Shown piece after piece: positions 27,056 through 35,775 of a DNA stretch of 64,000 nt (position 1 is the stretch's first letter; the number at the start of each line of letters is the position of its first letter). The stretch lies in assembly GCF_024170165.1 (NCBI RefSeq), contig NZ_JALJXP010000013.1, positions 124,001 through 188,000 of the forward strand. The letters are read 5' to 3'. The DNA is from Pseudomonas nitroreducens (GTDB lineage Bacteria; Pseudomonadota; Gammaproteobacteria; Pseudomonadales; Pseudomonadaceae). The notes below the pieces were generated by a model. The model did no database searches and was not told the DNA's origin. It saw only the letters and a list, made by a program, of their open reading frames with translations. Made by a program: the position numbers and the translations under genes.

Positions 27056-28567
27056 ATGACCAACAGCATCCTCAACTGGATTTCCGGCACCCGTGTGGAA
27101 TCCACCAGCGGCCAGCAACTGCCGGTCTACAACCCGGCCACCGGTGTCGTCACCGGCCAGGTGCAACTGGCCAGCCATGCCGACGTGGATTCTGCCGTCG
27201 CCTCCGCCAGGGCCGCGTTCCCGGCCTGGAGCAACCTGCCGCCGCTGCGCCGCGCGCGCATCCTCAACCGCTTCCTGGCGCTGCTCAACGAGCACCGTGA
27301 CGACCTGGCCCGGCTGATCACCGCCGAGCACGGCAAGGTCTTCACCGATGCCCAGGGCGAAGTCACCCGCGGCATCGAGATCGTCGAGTTCGCCTGCGGT
27401 GCGCCGCAGCTGCTGAAGACCGACTTCACCGACCAGGTCAGCACCAACATCGACAACTGGACCCTCCGTCAGGCGCTGGGCGTGGTGGCCGGTATCACTC
27501 CGTTCAACTTCCCGGTGATGGTGCCGATGTGGATGTTCCCCGTGGCCCTGGCCACCGGCAACACCTTCGTCCTCAAGCCGAGCCCCATCGACCCCAGCCC
27601 GAGCCTGTTCATCGCCGAGCTGCTCAAGCAGGCCGGCCTGCCCGACGGCGTGTTCAACGTGGTGCAGGGCGACAAGGAGGCGGTCAACGCGCTGCTGGAG
27701 CACCCGGATGTGCAGGCGGTGTCCTTCGTCGGCTCCACGCCGATTGCCAACCACATCTACGAGACCGGAGCGCGCCACGGCAAGCGCGTGCAGGCCCTGG
27801 GCGGAGCGAAGAACCACCTGGTGGTGATGCCCGACGCAGACATCGACCAGGTCGTCGATGCGCTGATCGGCGCGGCCTACGGTTCGGCCGGCGAGCGCTG
27901 CATGGCGATCAGCGTGGCGGTGTTCGTCGGCGACGAGACTGCCGAGAAAGTGATGCCGACACTGATCGAGCGTACCCGCAGCCTGAAGGTGCTCGACGGC
28001 ACCAACCTCGAAGCCGAGATGGGCCCCATCGTTACCCGCGCCGCGCTGGAACGCATCACCGGATACATCGATCAGGGCGTGAAAGAGGGTGCCACCCTGC
28101 TGGTGGACGGCCGTGGCTTCCATGGCGAAGTGGCCGGCGAAGGCTGCGGTGACGGCTTCTGGCTGGGCGGCACGCTGTTCGACAACGTCACCCCGGCCAT
28201 GCGTATCTACAAGGAGGAAATCTTCGGCCCGGTGCTGGCGTGCATCCGCGTGAAGGATTTCGCCGAAGCGGTGCAGCTGATCAACGACCACGAGTTCGGC
28301 AACGGCGTCAGCCTGTATACCCGCGACGGCCACGTCGCCCGCGAGTTCGGCCGGCGCATCCAGGTGGGCATGGTCGGTATCAACGTGCCGATCCCGGTGC
28401 CCATGGCCTGGCACGGTTTCGGTGGCTGGAAGAAGAGCCTGTTCGGCGACATGCATGCCTACGGCGAGGAGGGCGTGCGCTTCTACACCAAGCAGAAGAG
28501 CATCATGCAGCGCTGGCCGCAGGCGATCGCCAAGGGCGCCGAGTTCGCCATGCCGACCAGTAACTGA
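27056..28567 (+). CDS. CoA-acylating (methyl)malonate-semialdehyde dehydrogenase
   Basis: A 503-residue aldehyde dehydrogenase of the MmsA/IolA/BauC group. The NAD-binding and substrate segments run [40 protein letters not shown]. Catalytic Cys282 is in [11 protein letters not shown]. The position of the general-base Glu of ordinary ALDHs is Asn ([10 protein letters not shown]), the mark of CoA-dependent members. The start ATG 27056 follows a weak ribosome site; the frame is open 42 bases earlier. The likely reaction is semialdehyde + CoA + NAD to acyl-CoA (e.g. malonate semialdehyde to acetyl-CoA and CO2), ending the pathway begun by the permease and oxidase upstream. Confidence 0.93.
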   Translation: MTNSILNWISGTRVESTSGQQLPVYNPATGVVTGQVQLASHADVDSAVASARAAFPAWSNLPPLRRARILNRFLALLNEHRDDLARLITAEHGKVFTDAQGEVTRGIEIVEFACGAPQLLKTDFTDQVSTNIDNWTLRQALGVVAGITPFNFPVMVPMWMFPVALATGNTFVLKPSPIDPSPSLFIAELLKQAGLPDGVFNVVQGDKEAVNALLEHPDVQAVSFVGSTPIANHIYETGARHGKRVQALGGAKNHLVVMPDADIDQVVDALIGAAYGSAGERCMAISVAVFVGDETAEKVMPTLIERTRSLKVLDGTNLEAEMGPIVTRAALERITGYIDQGVKEGATLLVDGRGFHGEVAGEGCGDGFWLGGTLFDNVTPAMRIYKEEIFGPVLACIRVKDFAEAVQLINDHEFGNGVSLYTRDGHVAREFGRRIQVGMVGINVPIPVPMAWHGFGGWKKSLFGDMHAYGEEGVRFYTKQKSIMQRWPQAIAKGAEFAMPTSN

Positions 28568-28589
28568 TCCCGTCAGCGAGTGACCGACC

Positions 28590-28617
28590 ACGGCCCCTTA
28601 CTTCGGTACGGGGCCGT
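28590..28617. terminator. Bidirectional hairpin between the convergent dehydrogenase and pucR-type genes
   Basis: ACGGCCCC (28590-28597) pairs with GGGGCCGT (28610-28617), loop TTACTTCGGTAC. It lies in the 57-bp gap between two convergent stop codons; short T stretches follow on one side only. Confidence 0.7.
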
Positions 28618-28624
28618 TGTGCAT

Positions 28625-30073
28625 TCAGTTCAGGCTATCGAACAACTCGGTGTTGCGCCCGGCCTGGATGGCGATCCAGAAACGCGCGATGCCCTGGGTG
28701 GTGGTGGGCTTGATGGCGGTGAGCTGCTCGACCAGCTTCAGGCGATAGACCAGGGTCTGGCGGTGGATGCCCAGGTCGAAGGCGGTGGCCTTCCAGTTGC
28801 CGTCGTTTTCCAGGAAGGTCAGCAGTGTCTTCAGCAGTGCCGCGCCCTGGGTGCGGTCGTGCTCGATCAGCGGGCCGAGGTAGCGGCCCACCAGCGCACG
28901 GGCTTCAGCGAGGGACTTGGGTGCCATGATCAGCCCGGTTTCCGCTTCGCCGTAGCGCAGCACGACGATCTCGACTTCCTGCGCCTGGGTCAGCGCCAGG
29001 CGTGCCTGGCGGACGCTTTCGCGGAAACCGGTGGCCGCCGCGATGGCGCCGCTGACGCCGATCAGCGTGCCTTCGCCGAGGTTGCTGCGCAGTGCTTCGA
29101 AGGTGGTGGTGTCGTCCCGGCTGATCGCGAGCAGCAGGCCGTTGTCGCTGAGCAGCAGTGGGCCGGCGTGATGCAGTGCCGGTGCCTGGTGCAGCTCGTC
29201 GGCGCTCCAGGCTCCGCGGCTGCCCGGCCGGATCGCCAGGCACACCAGGCTGCCGACCAGCCCGCGCTGTTCCAGCAGCGGACGGGCGAGGCTGAATTCG
29301 GTCTCGCTCTCCAGCAGGCTGCGCAGCAGCGCCGCGCCTTCCTCGCGCTGGGTGTCGCGATGAATCATCAGGCGTTCCAGCTCGACACCCAGCAGGCCCA
29401 CCAGCGAGCGCACCAGGATCGGATCATCCAGCGTGCGCTCACCGCGGCGCGCGAGCACCAGGTTGGCCCGCGTGCGGCCGCCGATGGGGATGCGCTCGAC
29501 CTGCTCCGGAGCCGGCTGGCGCGCCGCGCGGGACTCGACCACAGTCTGGCCGCTGACCGCATCCTCGATGGCCAGACTCAGGTCCAGGGTCGCGGCGAGG
29601 ATCGACAGGCGACCGGCCATGTCCGGCTCCTTGCGCAACGCTTCGGCGTAGGTCCGGAACAGCCGCTCGCTGGCATTGAAGCGCTCGCGCTGGGCTTGCA
29701 GCACGCTCTCGATGACATGGTGGGAAAGCTTGTTGAATTCCAGTTCGAAACTGGCGTGCAGCACGGGGAACAGCAGGCGGTCGGCGGCCTTCAGCAGCTT
29801 GGCGGAGAGCCTGGGTGCATCCGGCCGTGCAGCGTACACCAGTGCACTGGCGTTGCTCTGCACCAGCTGTTCCAGCCAGTTCACCTGCTCATCTGCGCCG
29901 GCGGGAATGCCGAGCCCGGTGGTCATCACCAGGTCGCCTGGCGAAATCCAGCGCCAGGGGTCCGGCAGGTCGACGGCGTGGGCCCAGGTGATCAGTCTGC
30001 TGGTGCCTGACAGGCCGGCGACGGCCTGCAGTTTCAGCGCTTGGATGTCGATCAGGTCCTGCACCGTCAGCAT
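28625..30073 (-). CDS. PucR-family transcriptional regulator
   Basis: A 482-residue regulator. The N-terminal PucR domain (residues 1-120) begins MLTVQDLIDIQALKLQAVAGLSG and includes the DPWRWISPGDLVMTTGLGIP motif. The middle is a degenerate GGDEF-like CdaR domain (about 280-390, SLVCLAIRPGSRGAW to TLIGVSGAIAAATGFRESVRQARLAL). The C-terminal HTH_30 is ALLKTLLTFLENDGNWKATAFDLGIHRQTLVYRLKLVEQLTAI. PucR proteins commonly control purine, amine and polyamine catabolism. It converges on the permease/oxidase/cupin/dehydrogenase operon and is its most likely regulator; direct binding is inferred. Confidence 0.92.
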   Translation of the reverse strand: MLTVQDLIDIQALKLQAVAGLSGTSRLITWAHAVDLPDPWRWISPGDLVMTTGLGIPAGADEQVNWLEQLVQSNASALVYAARPDAPRLSAKLLKAADRLLFPVLHASFELEFNKLSHHVIESVLQAQRERFNASERLFRTYAEALRKEPDMAGRLSILAATLDLSLAIEDAVSGQTVVESRAARQPAPEQVERIPIGGRTRANLVLARRGERTLDDPILVRSLVGLLGVELERLMIHRDTQREEGAALLRSLLESETEFSLARPLLEQRGLVGSLVCLAIRPGSRGAWSADELHQAPALHHAGPLLLSDNGLLLAISRDDTTTFEALRSNLGEGTLIGVSGAIAAATGFRESVRQARLALTQAQEVEIVVLRYGEAETGLIMAPKSLAEARALVGRYLGPLIEHDRTQGAALLKTLLTFLENDGNWKATAFDLGIHRQTLVYRLKLVEQLTAIKPTTTQGIARFWIAIQAGRNTELFDSLN

Positions 30074-30151
30074 GGTGTTTGCGGTCCCCGGTTGGCGAGA
30101 GCTGCATGCTACCGGCTAACGCCCTGGCAGGCCATGTCGGCAGTGCCCGGG

Positions 30152-31315
30152 CTAGGACGAGACAGCACACTCCACGCGATTGCGCCCGGCAGTCTTGCCA
30201 CGGTAGAGCGCGCGGTCAGCCTGCTGCAGGTACTCGTCGAGCGCCCGGGTGCTGGTGAAGGCTTCCGAGACGCCGATGGTGGCCGTGCAGCGGATCACCT
30301 GATCCGGTGTCGCGCCCGGCACCTCGCTCTGCTCGATGGCCGCACGGGCGCGCTCCGCCAGCTGCAGGGCGCCAGCCCTGTCCATGTCCAGGCCGACGAG
30401 GACGAACTCCTCGCCGCCCAGCCGGCAGGTCAGGTCGCCTTTGCGCGCGGTGGCCTTGAGCACCTGGGCCACATGGCACAGCACGAGGTCGCCGAGCTTG
30501 TGGCCATGGCTGTCGTTGATCTGCTTGAAGTGATCGATGTCGACGATCAGCAGGTACGCGGGACGTGCGTTGCGCGCGCGAAAGTGAGCATCCAGCCCCT
30601 CGACCAGCCCGCGGCGGTTGAGCAACTGCGTGAGCGGGTCCTGGGCGGCCATGCTGCGCAGCTCGTCCGTCAGGCGGCGCAGCACCAGCCAGACGGCGCA
30701 GGGCGGCAGCACGGTGCCGAGGAACGACATGTAGAGGTAGAAGACTTTCTGGAACCCGCTGTTCATGTCCAGCGCCGCCAGCCCGCCCTGGAGGATCATC
30801 GCAAACTTCGCGGCGTTCAGCGCGCAGATGCCACCGATCAGCACGGCGAACACGATCATCTCGACGCGCAGATCCCTGGCGACGTTCTGCCGGGCGTAGA
30901 GCACTGCCACGCTCATGCCCAGGAACAGCAGGGCGCAGGAAGCCGCCAGCAGCGCGTGCCGCGCTTCACCTCCGAGGGTGAACTGCACCATGAGCTGCAG
31001 CGCCGTGTAGAGGACGGCCAGCGTGAGCAATGGCTGCCACACGGCGGTCGGCCGATCGAAGAAGCGCAGGGCGCCAAGGGTGTAGGCGACGGGTGCGCAG
31101 AGGGTCATCGTGTGGTTGATGACACTCATCGCGCCCCAGTGTGCCGGGCCGCCGAGCAACTGCAGGATGTAGGCGAGCCCCAGGAGAAAATTGCCCAGGG
31201 CGAAGACTTCCATGCCCATTTTCTTGCCGTTCAGCCGGGTGCTGATGAGCAGGAACATGATGCTGAAACACAGCAGGTGCACGCAGAGCATGCTGAGGAT
31301 GACAGTGGTGACCAT
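30152..31315 (-). CDS. Membrane-bound diguanylate cyclase
   Basis: A 387-residue protein. The N-terminal half has about six hydrophobic helices (residues 3-25, 38-55, 60-80, 92-112, 120-140 and 150-170) forming an unassigned membrane sensor. The GGDEF domain (about 222-385) starts AAQDPLTQLLNRRGL and has the active motif RLGGEEF. The allosteric I-site RxxD is present as RKGD, five residues before the motif, so product inhibition by c-di-GMP is expected. Catalytic lysine/Asp segments are LLIVDIDHFKQINDSHGHKLGD. No EAL domain. The input signal is unknown. It is 78 bp downstream of the PucR gene's start region on the same strand but looks independent. Confidence 0.92.
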   Translation of the reverse strand: MVTTVILSMLCVHLLCFSIMFLLISTRLNGKKMGMEVFALGNFLLGLAYILQLLGGPAHWGAMSVINHTMTLCAPVAYTLGALRFFDRPTAVWQPLLTLAVLYTALQLMVQFTLGGEARHALLAASCALLFLGMSVAVLYARQNVARDLRVEMIVFAVLIGGICALNAAKFAMILQGGLAALDMNSGFQKVFYLYMSFLGTVLPPCAVWLVLRRLTDELRSMAAQDPLTQLLNRRGLVEGLDAHFRARNARPAYLLIVDIDHFKQINDSHGHKLGDLVLCHVAQVLKATARKGDLTCRLGGEEFVLVGLDMDRAGALQLAERARAAIEQSEVPGATPDQVIRCTATIGVSEAFTSTRALDEYLQQADRALYRGKTAGRNRVECAVSS

Positions 31316-31614
31316 GGGTTCGCGTCAGTGAAGGCGTAGCAAAGGGAGCCGGGCAGCGGAGCTGTGGCGGGCGCGAACCTGGCGCTCCAGGCCGCATCTG
31401 GCGTACTCGGCGGAGTCGTTCGGGGCCACGGCACCTAACCATATGTATAGCGGGAAGGCAATCCGCCAGCAGGGGATGCGCTCGGGGCGGTCTCCCCGAT
31501 TCTGTCGACAGTCCGGGCCTGGGGCTACAGTTCACTGTCGAGGGCGATACCGGGGGATGGGCCTGGCACCGGGACGTTCCGAGCAGTCAGAACCACTGAC
31601 CCTGGAGAATGGGC
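31316..31614. other. Divergent intergenic region without a gene
   Basis: About 300 bp between the diguanylate cyclase start and the DUF2235 gene. No convincing small gene or strong hairpin is seen. It must hold both promoters. Confidence 0.5.
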
Positions 31615-32667
31615 ATGCCCAAGAAAATCATCATTTCCTTTGACGGGACCTGGAATACCCCGGACGCCAAGTCCGAGATCAAGGGCAGCAAGAGCACCAA
31701 CGTCTGGAAGCTGCACGCCTCCATCCTCCCCACCGACAAGAACGGCACCACCCAGAACAAGTGGTACGACCAGGGCGTCGGCACCGCCTGGTACGACCGC
31801 CTGGCCGGCGGGGCATTCGGCGTGGGGCTATCGGAGAATATCCTCGATGGCTATCGACAGCTGGTCAGCACCTATGAGGCCGGCGACCAGGTCTATCTCT
31901 TCGGCTTCAGCCGCGGCGCCTATACGGCTCGCAGCCTGGTGGGGCTGATCCGCAACGCCGGGCTGCTCAAGCCCGAGCACATCGACCTGACCAACGAGGC
32001 CTATGGCCTCTACCGCACTCGCGACGAAGGTGCCGATTCCGATAGCGCCAGGCTCTTCCGGGACAGTTTCTCGCGAGAGATCACCATCCACATGCTGGGT
32101 ATCTGGGACACCGTGGGCGCCCTGGGCGTGCCGCTGGAGTCGTTCGACTGGTTCAACAAGTCGTATTACGAGTTCCACGACACCGAGCTCAGCTCGATCG
32201 TCCACAACGCCTTCCACGCAGTGGCCATCGACGAGTGGCGCAAGAACTACCAGTGCACCCTCTGGGACCCGAAGAGCAAGCCCAACCAGCGGGTGGAGCA
32301 GGTCTGGTTCTGCGGTGCGCACGCCAATGTTGGAGGCGGTTACGCGAACAACAGCCTGTCGGATATTGCCCTGGTGTGGATGATCAACAAGGCCATCGAG
32401 TGCGGGCTGGCGGTGGACACCGGCAAGACTCCGAGCCTGCCGACCACGACTCCGCCCATCACCAACTCCTACAAGGAGTTCCTCGGTGGCGCCTACAGCC
32501 AGCTCACCCCGCCGTATTACCGGGACATCGGCAACACCGCCTTCGGCCAGGAGGCCATCGATCCGAGCGTGGAGGAGCGCCTCAAGCACGATGCCCAGTA
32601 CAAGCCGAAGAACACGGTAGGGGGCAATCTCACCGGCAATTTCACCCCCGTGGGCAAGATTCGCTGA
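31615..32667 (+). CDS. DUF2235 alpha/beta hydrolase (Tle1-like phospholipase fold), stand-alone
   Basis: A 350-residue DUF2235 protein. The opening KKIIISFDGTWNTPDAK and the nucleophile elbow GFSRGAYTARSL (Ser99) are typical. The Asp is likely in LGIWDTVGALGVP and the His in CGAHANVGGGYANNSLSDIALVWM. DUF2235 is the catalytic fold of Tle1 type VI lipase effectors, but here there is no VgrG, PAAR, Hcp or immunity-type neighbour and no N-terminal delivery domain, so a cytoplasmic or housekeeping lipase/esterase is equally possible. ATG 31615 is preferred over 31609 because GGAG is then eight bases away. The sequence ends without a C-terminal membrane domain. Confidence 0.85.
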   Translation: MPKKIIISFDGTWNTPDAKSEIKGSKSTNVWKLHASILPTDKNGTTQNKWYDQGVGTAWYDRLAGGAFGVGLSENILDGYRQLVSTYEAGDQVYLFGFSRGAYTARSLVGLIRNAGLLKPEHIDLTNEAYGLYRTRDEGADSDSARLFRDSFSREITIHMLGIWDTVGALGVPLESFDWFNKSYYEFHDTELSSIVHNAFHAVAIDEWRKNYQCTLWDPKSKPNQRVEQVWFCGAHANVGGGYANNSLSDIALVWMINKAIECGLAVDTGKTPSLPTTTPPITNSYKEFLGGAYSQLTPPYYRDIGNTAFGQEAIDPSVEERLKHDAQYKPKNTVGGNLTGNFTPVGKIR

Positions 32668-32697
32668 GGGGACGGGCGGCGCAGCGGGGCGGGTGCT

Positions 32698-33441
32698 TCA
32701 GCGCTTCACGCAGACGAACAGTGCGTTGCCCGAGCTGCCGGCCCAGGGCGTGATGCGCTCGTAATCGTGCTCGCAGAGCTGTACCTCGAACAGCGGCTCC
32801 AGCAGGCGTTGCAGCTCGGCGAAGGTCAGCGCGACCATCGCGTGTTCGTCCTGCCAGGCCTGGGTCTCGCCGGCCGTGGTCTTCTCGATGCTCAGGCGCA
32901 GCGCCTGTTGCTCGCCCGCGCCGCTGTAGTACCAGCCCGAGCCGAAGCTGAACTGGCTACCTGCGTGTTCCACCGAATGGCGTACGAAGGAGCGGTTGTC
33001 GATCATCCCCTTGTCGACGCTGTTGAAGCAGAACACGCCGCCATCTGCGAGGGCGTCATGCACGCTCGCCAGGCACGCCTGCAGTTGCTCGATGCCGGGG
33101 TTGTAGTGGATCGAGTAGAGGAAGCAGGTGATCAGGTCCAGGGGCTCGTCGACGCGGAAGCTCGCCATGTCCTGCCGGCTGAAATGTGCCTCGGGGCAAC
33201 GCTGCCTGGCGATGTCCAGCATCGGCTGGTTGATGTCCAGGCCGGCGCTCGCGTAGCCGAAGTCGAGGAAGTGGCGCACGTGGGGACCGGTCCCGCAGGC
33301 GAGGTCCAGGTGCCGGCGACCCTGATTGCCGAACAGCTGGTGCAGGCGACGCACGCAGTGGCTCTGCGCCTGATAGTCGATGTCGGCGCACATCAGGTCG
33401 TAGTAGGAGGACAGGTCGGTGTACAGCGCGTTGGAGGACAT
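32698..33441 (-). CDS. Class I SAM-dependent methyltransferase
   Basis: A 247-residue methyltransferase. Motif I is HLDLACGTGPHVRHFLDFGY (residues 43-62), followed by AGLDINQPMLDIARQRCP and FSRQDMASFRVDEPLDLITCFLYSIHYN, the CypM/UbiG-like core. The C-terminal half has a beta-rich region (SGWYYSGAGEQQALRLSIEKTTAGETQAWQDEHAMVALTF) resembling small-molecule N-methyltransferases. The substrate is unknown. It converges on the DUF2235 gene with 30 bp between stop codons and is divergent from nothing; the AraC gene follows on the same strand upstream. Confidence 0.88.
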   Translation of the reverse strand: MSSNALYTDLSSYYDLMCADIDYQAQSHCVRRLHQLFGNQGRRHLDLACGTGPHVRHFLDFGYASAGLDINQPMLDIARQRCPEAHFSRQDMASFRVDEPLDLITCFLYSIHYNPGIEQLQACLASVHDALADGGVFCFNSVDKGMIDNRSFVRHSVEHAGSQFSFGSGWYYSGAGEQQALRLSIEKTTAGETQAWQDEHAMVALTFAELQRLLEPLFEVQLCEHDYERITPWAGSSGNALFVCVKR

Positions 33442-33537
33442 AGGCAGCCAGACAGAGGGTTCGCCGGAGGTTTCGGCGCGGCATGGTACATCAGCCGGGG
33501 ACGTTCTCCGCTGAAATCGGACGCCCAGCAGCGCCGC

Positions 33538-34485
33538 TCATTCCCCGCCCTGGCGCCACTGGTTGCGGTAGTGCCGTGGCGCACTGCCGGTGATGCGCTT
33601 GAAGGCATTGCTGAAGGCGCTTTCGGAGCTGTAGCCCAGTTCGCTGGCCAGCTCCGCCAGGGTCACGTCGCTGCCGCGCAAAGCCTGCTGGGCCAGCAGC
33701 ATGCGCCACTCGCTCAGGTAGGTCAGCGGCGGGATGCCGGTGATGGTCCTGAAGTGCACGGCGAAGCTGGTGCGCGACATGCCCGCGGCCCTGGCCAATT
33801 CCCCCAGCTGCCAGGCGCGGCCCGGCTCACTGTGCATCAGCCCCAGTACCGGGGCCAGGCGCTTGTCGCCGGCTGCGCGGAGCCAGCCGCAGGAGACTGA
33901 GTCGGCGGATTCCAGGTAGGCGCGCACCGTCTGCACGAAGAGCAGCTGCGTGAGCTGCGCGGATACCGCGCTGACTCCCGGCCGCCACTGGTTGCGCTCC
34001 TCGACGATCTGGTCGAGCAGCCATTTCAGCCGTTCGGCCTGTTGCGTGCCAGCATGCACCTGCATCACCGCAGGCATCAGGCGGAACGCCAGTTCCTCGC
34101 TGGTCGGGTCCAGGCGCACATGCCCGCCCAGCTGGATGCAGTCCTCGCCGCTGCCGAGGACGGCGGTGCGTTCGTTCTCACCGCCACTGAACACGTCCAT
34201 GGCCTCCAGCGGTTTCAGTGACAGGTCGCTGGCCAGCACGAAGGCGCGGCGCGAACAGAGGATGAACACGTCGCCTTGCTTGATCCACACCGGCTCCTCG
34301 TCGCCCTCGATCTGCAGCCAGCAACTGCCCTTGATCAGCGCGAAGAACTTCAGGTGCTGCGGCGGCGGAAAGCGCAGGCTCCAGTCGCCGCCGGCGCTGA
34401 AGCCGCCGGCCACCGTCAGCTGCGCATCGGCCACGCGCAGGAAGTCGGAGAGCGGGTCGGAGCGGGGAGCCGAATGCTGGGTCAT
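33538..34485 (-). CDS. AraC family regulator with cupin sensor domain
   Basis: A 315-residue regulator. The N-terminal cupin_6-type domain (residues 1-190) includes DFLRVADAQLTVAGGFSAGGDWSLRFPPPQHLKFFALIKGSCWLQIEGD. The C-terminal double HTH (215-312) includes WQLGELARAAGMSRTSFAVHFRTITGIPPLTYLSEWRML and LGYSSESAFSNAFKRITGSAPRHYR. The start is placed at MTQHSAPRSDPLSDFL, where the conserved domain begins; the frame is open 129 bases further upstream into the control region. It is divergent from the epimerase/reductase gene at 34680 and is its probable regulator, an arrangement common for this subfamily. Confidence 0.9.
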   Translation of the reverse strand: MTQHSAPRSDPLSDFLRVADAQLTVAGGFSAGGDWSLRFPPPQHLKFFALIKGSCWLQIEGDEEPVWIKQGDVFILCSRRAFVLASDLSLKPLEAMDVFSGGENERTAVLGSGEDCIQLGGHVRLDPTSEELAFRLMPAVMQVHAGTQQAERLKWLLDQIVEERNQWRPGVSAVSAQLTQLLFVQTVRAYLESADSVSCGWLRAAGDKRLAPVLGLMHSEPGRAWQLGELARAAGMSRTSFAVHFRTITGIPPLTYLSEWRMLLAQQALRGSDVTLAELASELGYSSESAFSNAFKRITGSAPRHYRNQWRQGGE

Positions 34486-34679
34486 GTCGAGGGCGCCTTG
34501 GCGTGCCGGAAGCGGATGCGGCTCAGAATCGCACCGGACACTCGCCGGGGCAACGACCCACCGCGCTGCCGGCAGATTCGAACTTTCGCGCAAGTAAAGC
34601 GCACTCCAGCGCATTCACGGTTCGACGGCGCGGGCGTAATTTTCCCGGCGTCCGACTACAGCCTTGCCCGAGAGAATCC

Positions 34680-35708
34680 ATGAAAGACGAATTGGTGTTG
34701 GTGACCGGCGGGACCGGTTTCATTGCCCAGCATTGCCTCCTCGCCCTGCTGCGCGACGGCTATCAGGTGCGCACCACGGTGCGTTCGCTGGCGCGGGAAG
34801 CCGAAGTGCGCGAGCACCTGCGCGAAGGCGGAATCGAGGCGGGAGAGCGCCTGAGTTTCGTGGTGGCCGACCTGAACGGGGATGACGGCTGGGCCGAAGC
34901 CGTCTCCGGCTGCCGCTATGTAATCCATGGTGCATCGCCGACACCGACAGGCATGCAGAGAAGTGAAGAGGAGTGGGTGCGCCCGGCGGTGGATGGCAAC
35001 CTGCGGGTGCTGCGCGCCGCCCGCGATGCCGGGGTGAAGCGGGTGGTGCTGACCTCGGCCTTCGGCGCCATCTGCGCCGGCCACGGGCAGATGAAGCGGC
35101 CCTTCGACGAGACCGACTGGAGCGACCTGAGCAGCCGCAACGTCTGGCTCTACCAGAAATCCAAGACCCTCTCCGAACGTGCCGCCTGGGACTTCATTGC
35201 CCGCGAAGGGCAGGGGCTGGAGCTGTCGGCGGTCAATCCGGTGGCCGTGCTCGGCCCGGTGCTTGGCGCCGACTACTCGCACTCCATCCGCCTGGTGAAA
35301 AGCCTGCTCGCCGGCCAGCCGGGCAGTCCGAAGATCAACTGCGGCTTTGTCGACGCGCGTGACGTGGCGGACCTTCATGTGCTGGCCATGACCCATGCCG
35401 CCGCTGGCGGCGAGCGCTTCATCGCCACCGCCGGCGACAGCCTGTGGCTGGGCGATGTCGCAAGGGTTCTCAAGGAGCGCATGGGCGCCGTGGCGGCGAA
35501 GGTCTCGACGCGTGTGCTGCCCAACTGGGTAGTACGCCTGGGCGCGCTGAAGGACCCCGCGCTCAAGGGTTCCGTGCCCCTGCTCGGGCTGCGGATGAAC
35601 TCCAGCAACGCCAAGGCGCGCAAGCTCCTGGGCTGGTCGCCGCGGCCGGCCGAGGAGGCCATCGTGGCCACCGCGCGAAGCCTGGACAAGCTCGGGTTGC
35701 TCGATTGA
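34680..35708 (+). CDS. NAD(P)-dependent epimerase/dihydroflavonol-4-reductase-like oxidoreductase
   Basis: A 342-residue extended SDR. The NAD(P) loop is VLVTGGTGFIAQHCLLALL (residues 6-24), with Arg residues after strand 2 (TTVRSLAREAE) suggesting NADPH. The catalytic triad region is seen in LTSAFGAICAG and VWLYQKSKTLSERAAW (YxxxK). The length and KINCGFVDARDVADLHVLAMTH fit the dihydroflavonol reductase/aldehyde reductase subgroup. A bacterial substrate is probably a small aldehyde or ketone. Divergent from an AraC regulator across about 190 bp. Confidence 0.9.
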   Translation: MKDELVLVTGGTGFIAQHCLLALLRDGYQVRTTVRSLAREAEVREHLREGGIEAGERLSFVVADLNGDDGWAEAVSGCRYVIHGASPTPTGMQRSEEEWVRPAVDGNLRVLRAARDAGVKRVVLTSAFGAICAGHGQMKRPFDETDWSDLSSRNVWLYQKSKTLSERAAWDFIAREGQGLELSAVNPVAVLGPVLGADYSHSIRLVKSLLAGQPGSPKINCGFVDARDVADLHVLAMTHAAAGGERFIATAGDSLWLGDVARVLKERMGAVAAKVSTRVLPNWVVRLGALKDPALKGSVPLLGLRMNSSNAKARKLLGWSPRPAEEAIVATARSLDKLGLLD

Positions 35709-35724
35709 GCCGGCCCGGATAGTG

Positions 35725-35760
35725 CAAAAAAGCCCCACCCCGTGTGAGCGGGGCGGGGCT
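35725..35760 (-). terminator. Rho-independent terminator of the MBL-fold hydrolase gene
   Basis: AGCCCCACCCCG (35731-35742) pairs with CGGGGCGGGGCT (35749-35760) with one internal mismatch. The plus strand reads AAAAAA just before it, which is a T-run after the hairpin for minus-strand transcription. It serves the gene ending at 35776. Confidence 0.85.
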
Positions 35761-35775
35761 GTCCGGCGCTGGCTG

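Noticed and set aside
31615..33441. DUF2235 plus methyltransferase as a toxin-immunity pair
   Set aside because: The genes are convergent, and the methyltransferase has an intact SAM motif with no immunity-like features.
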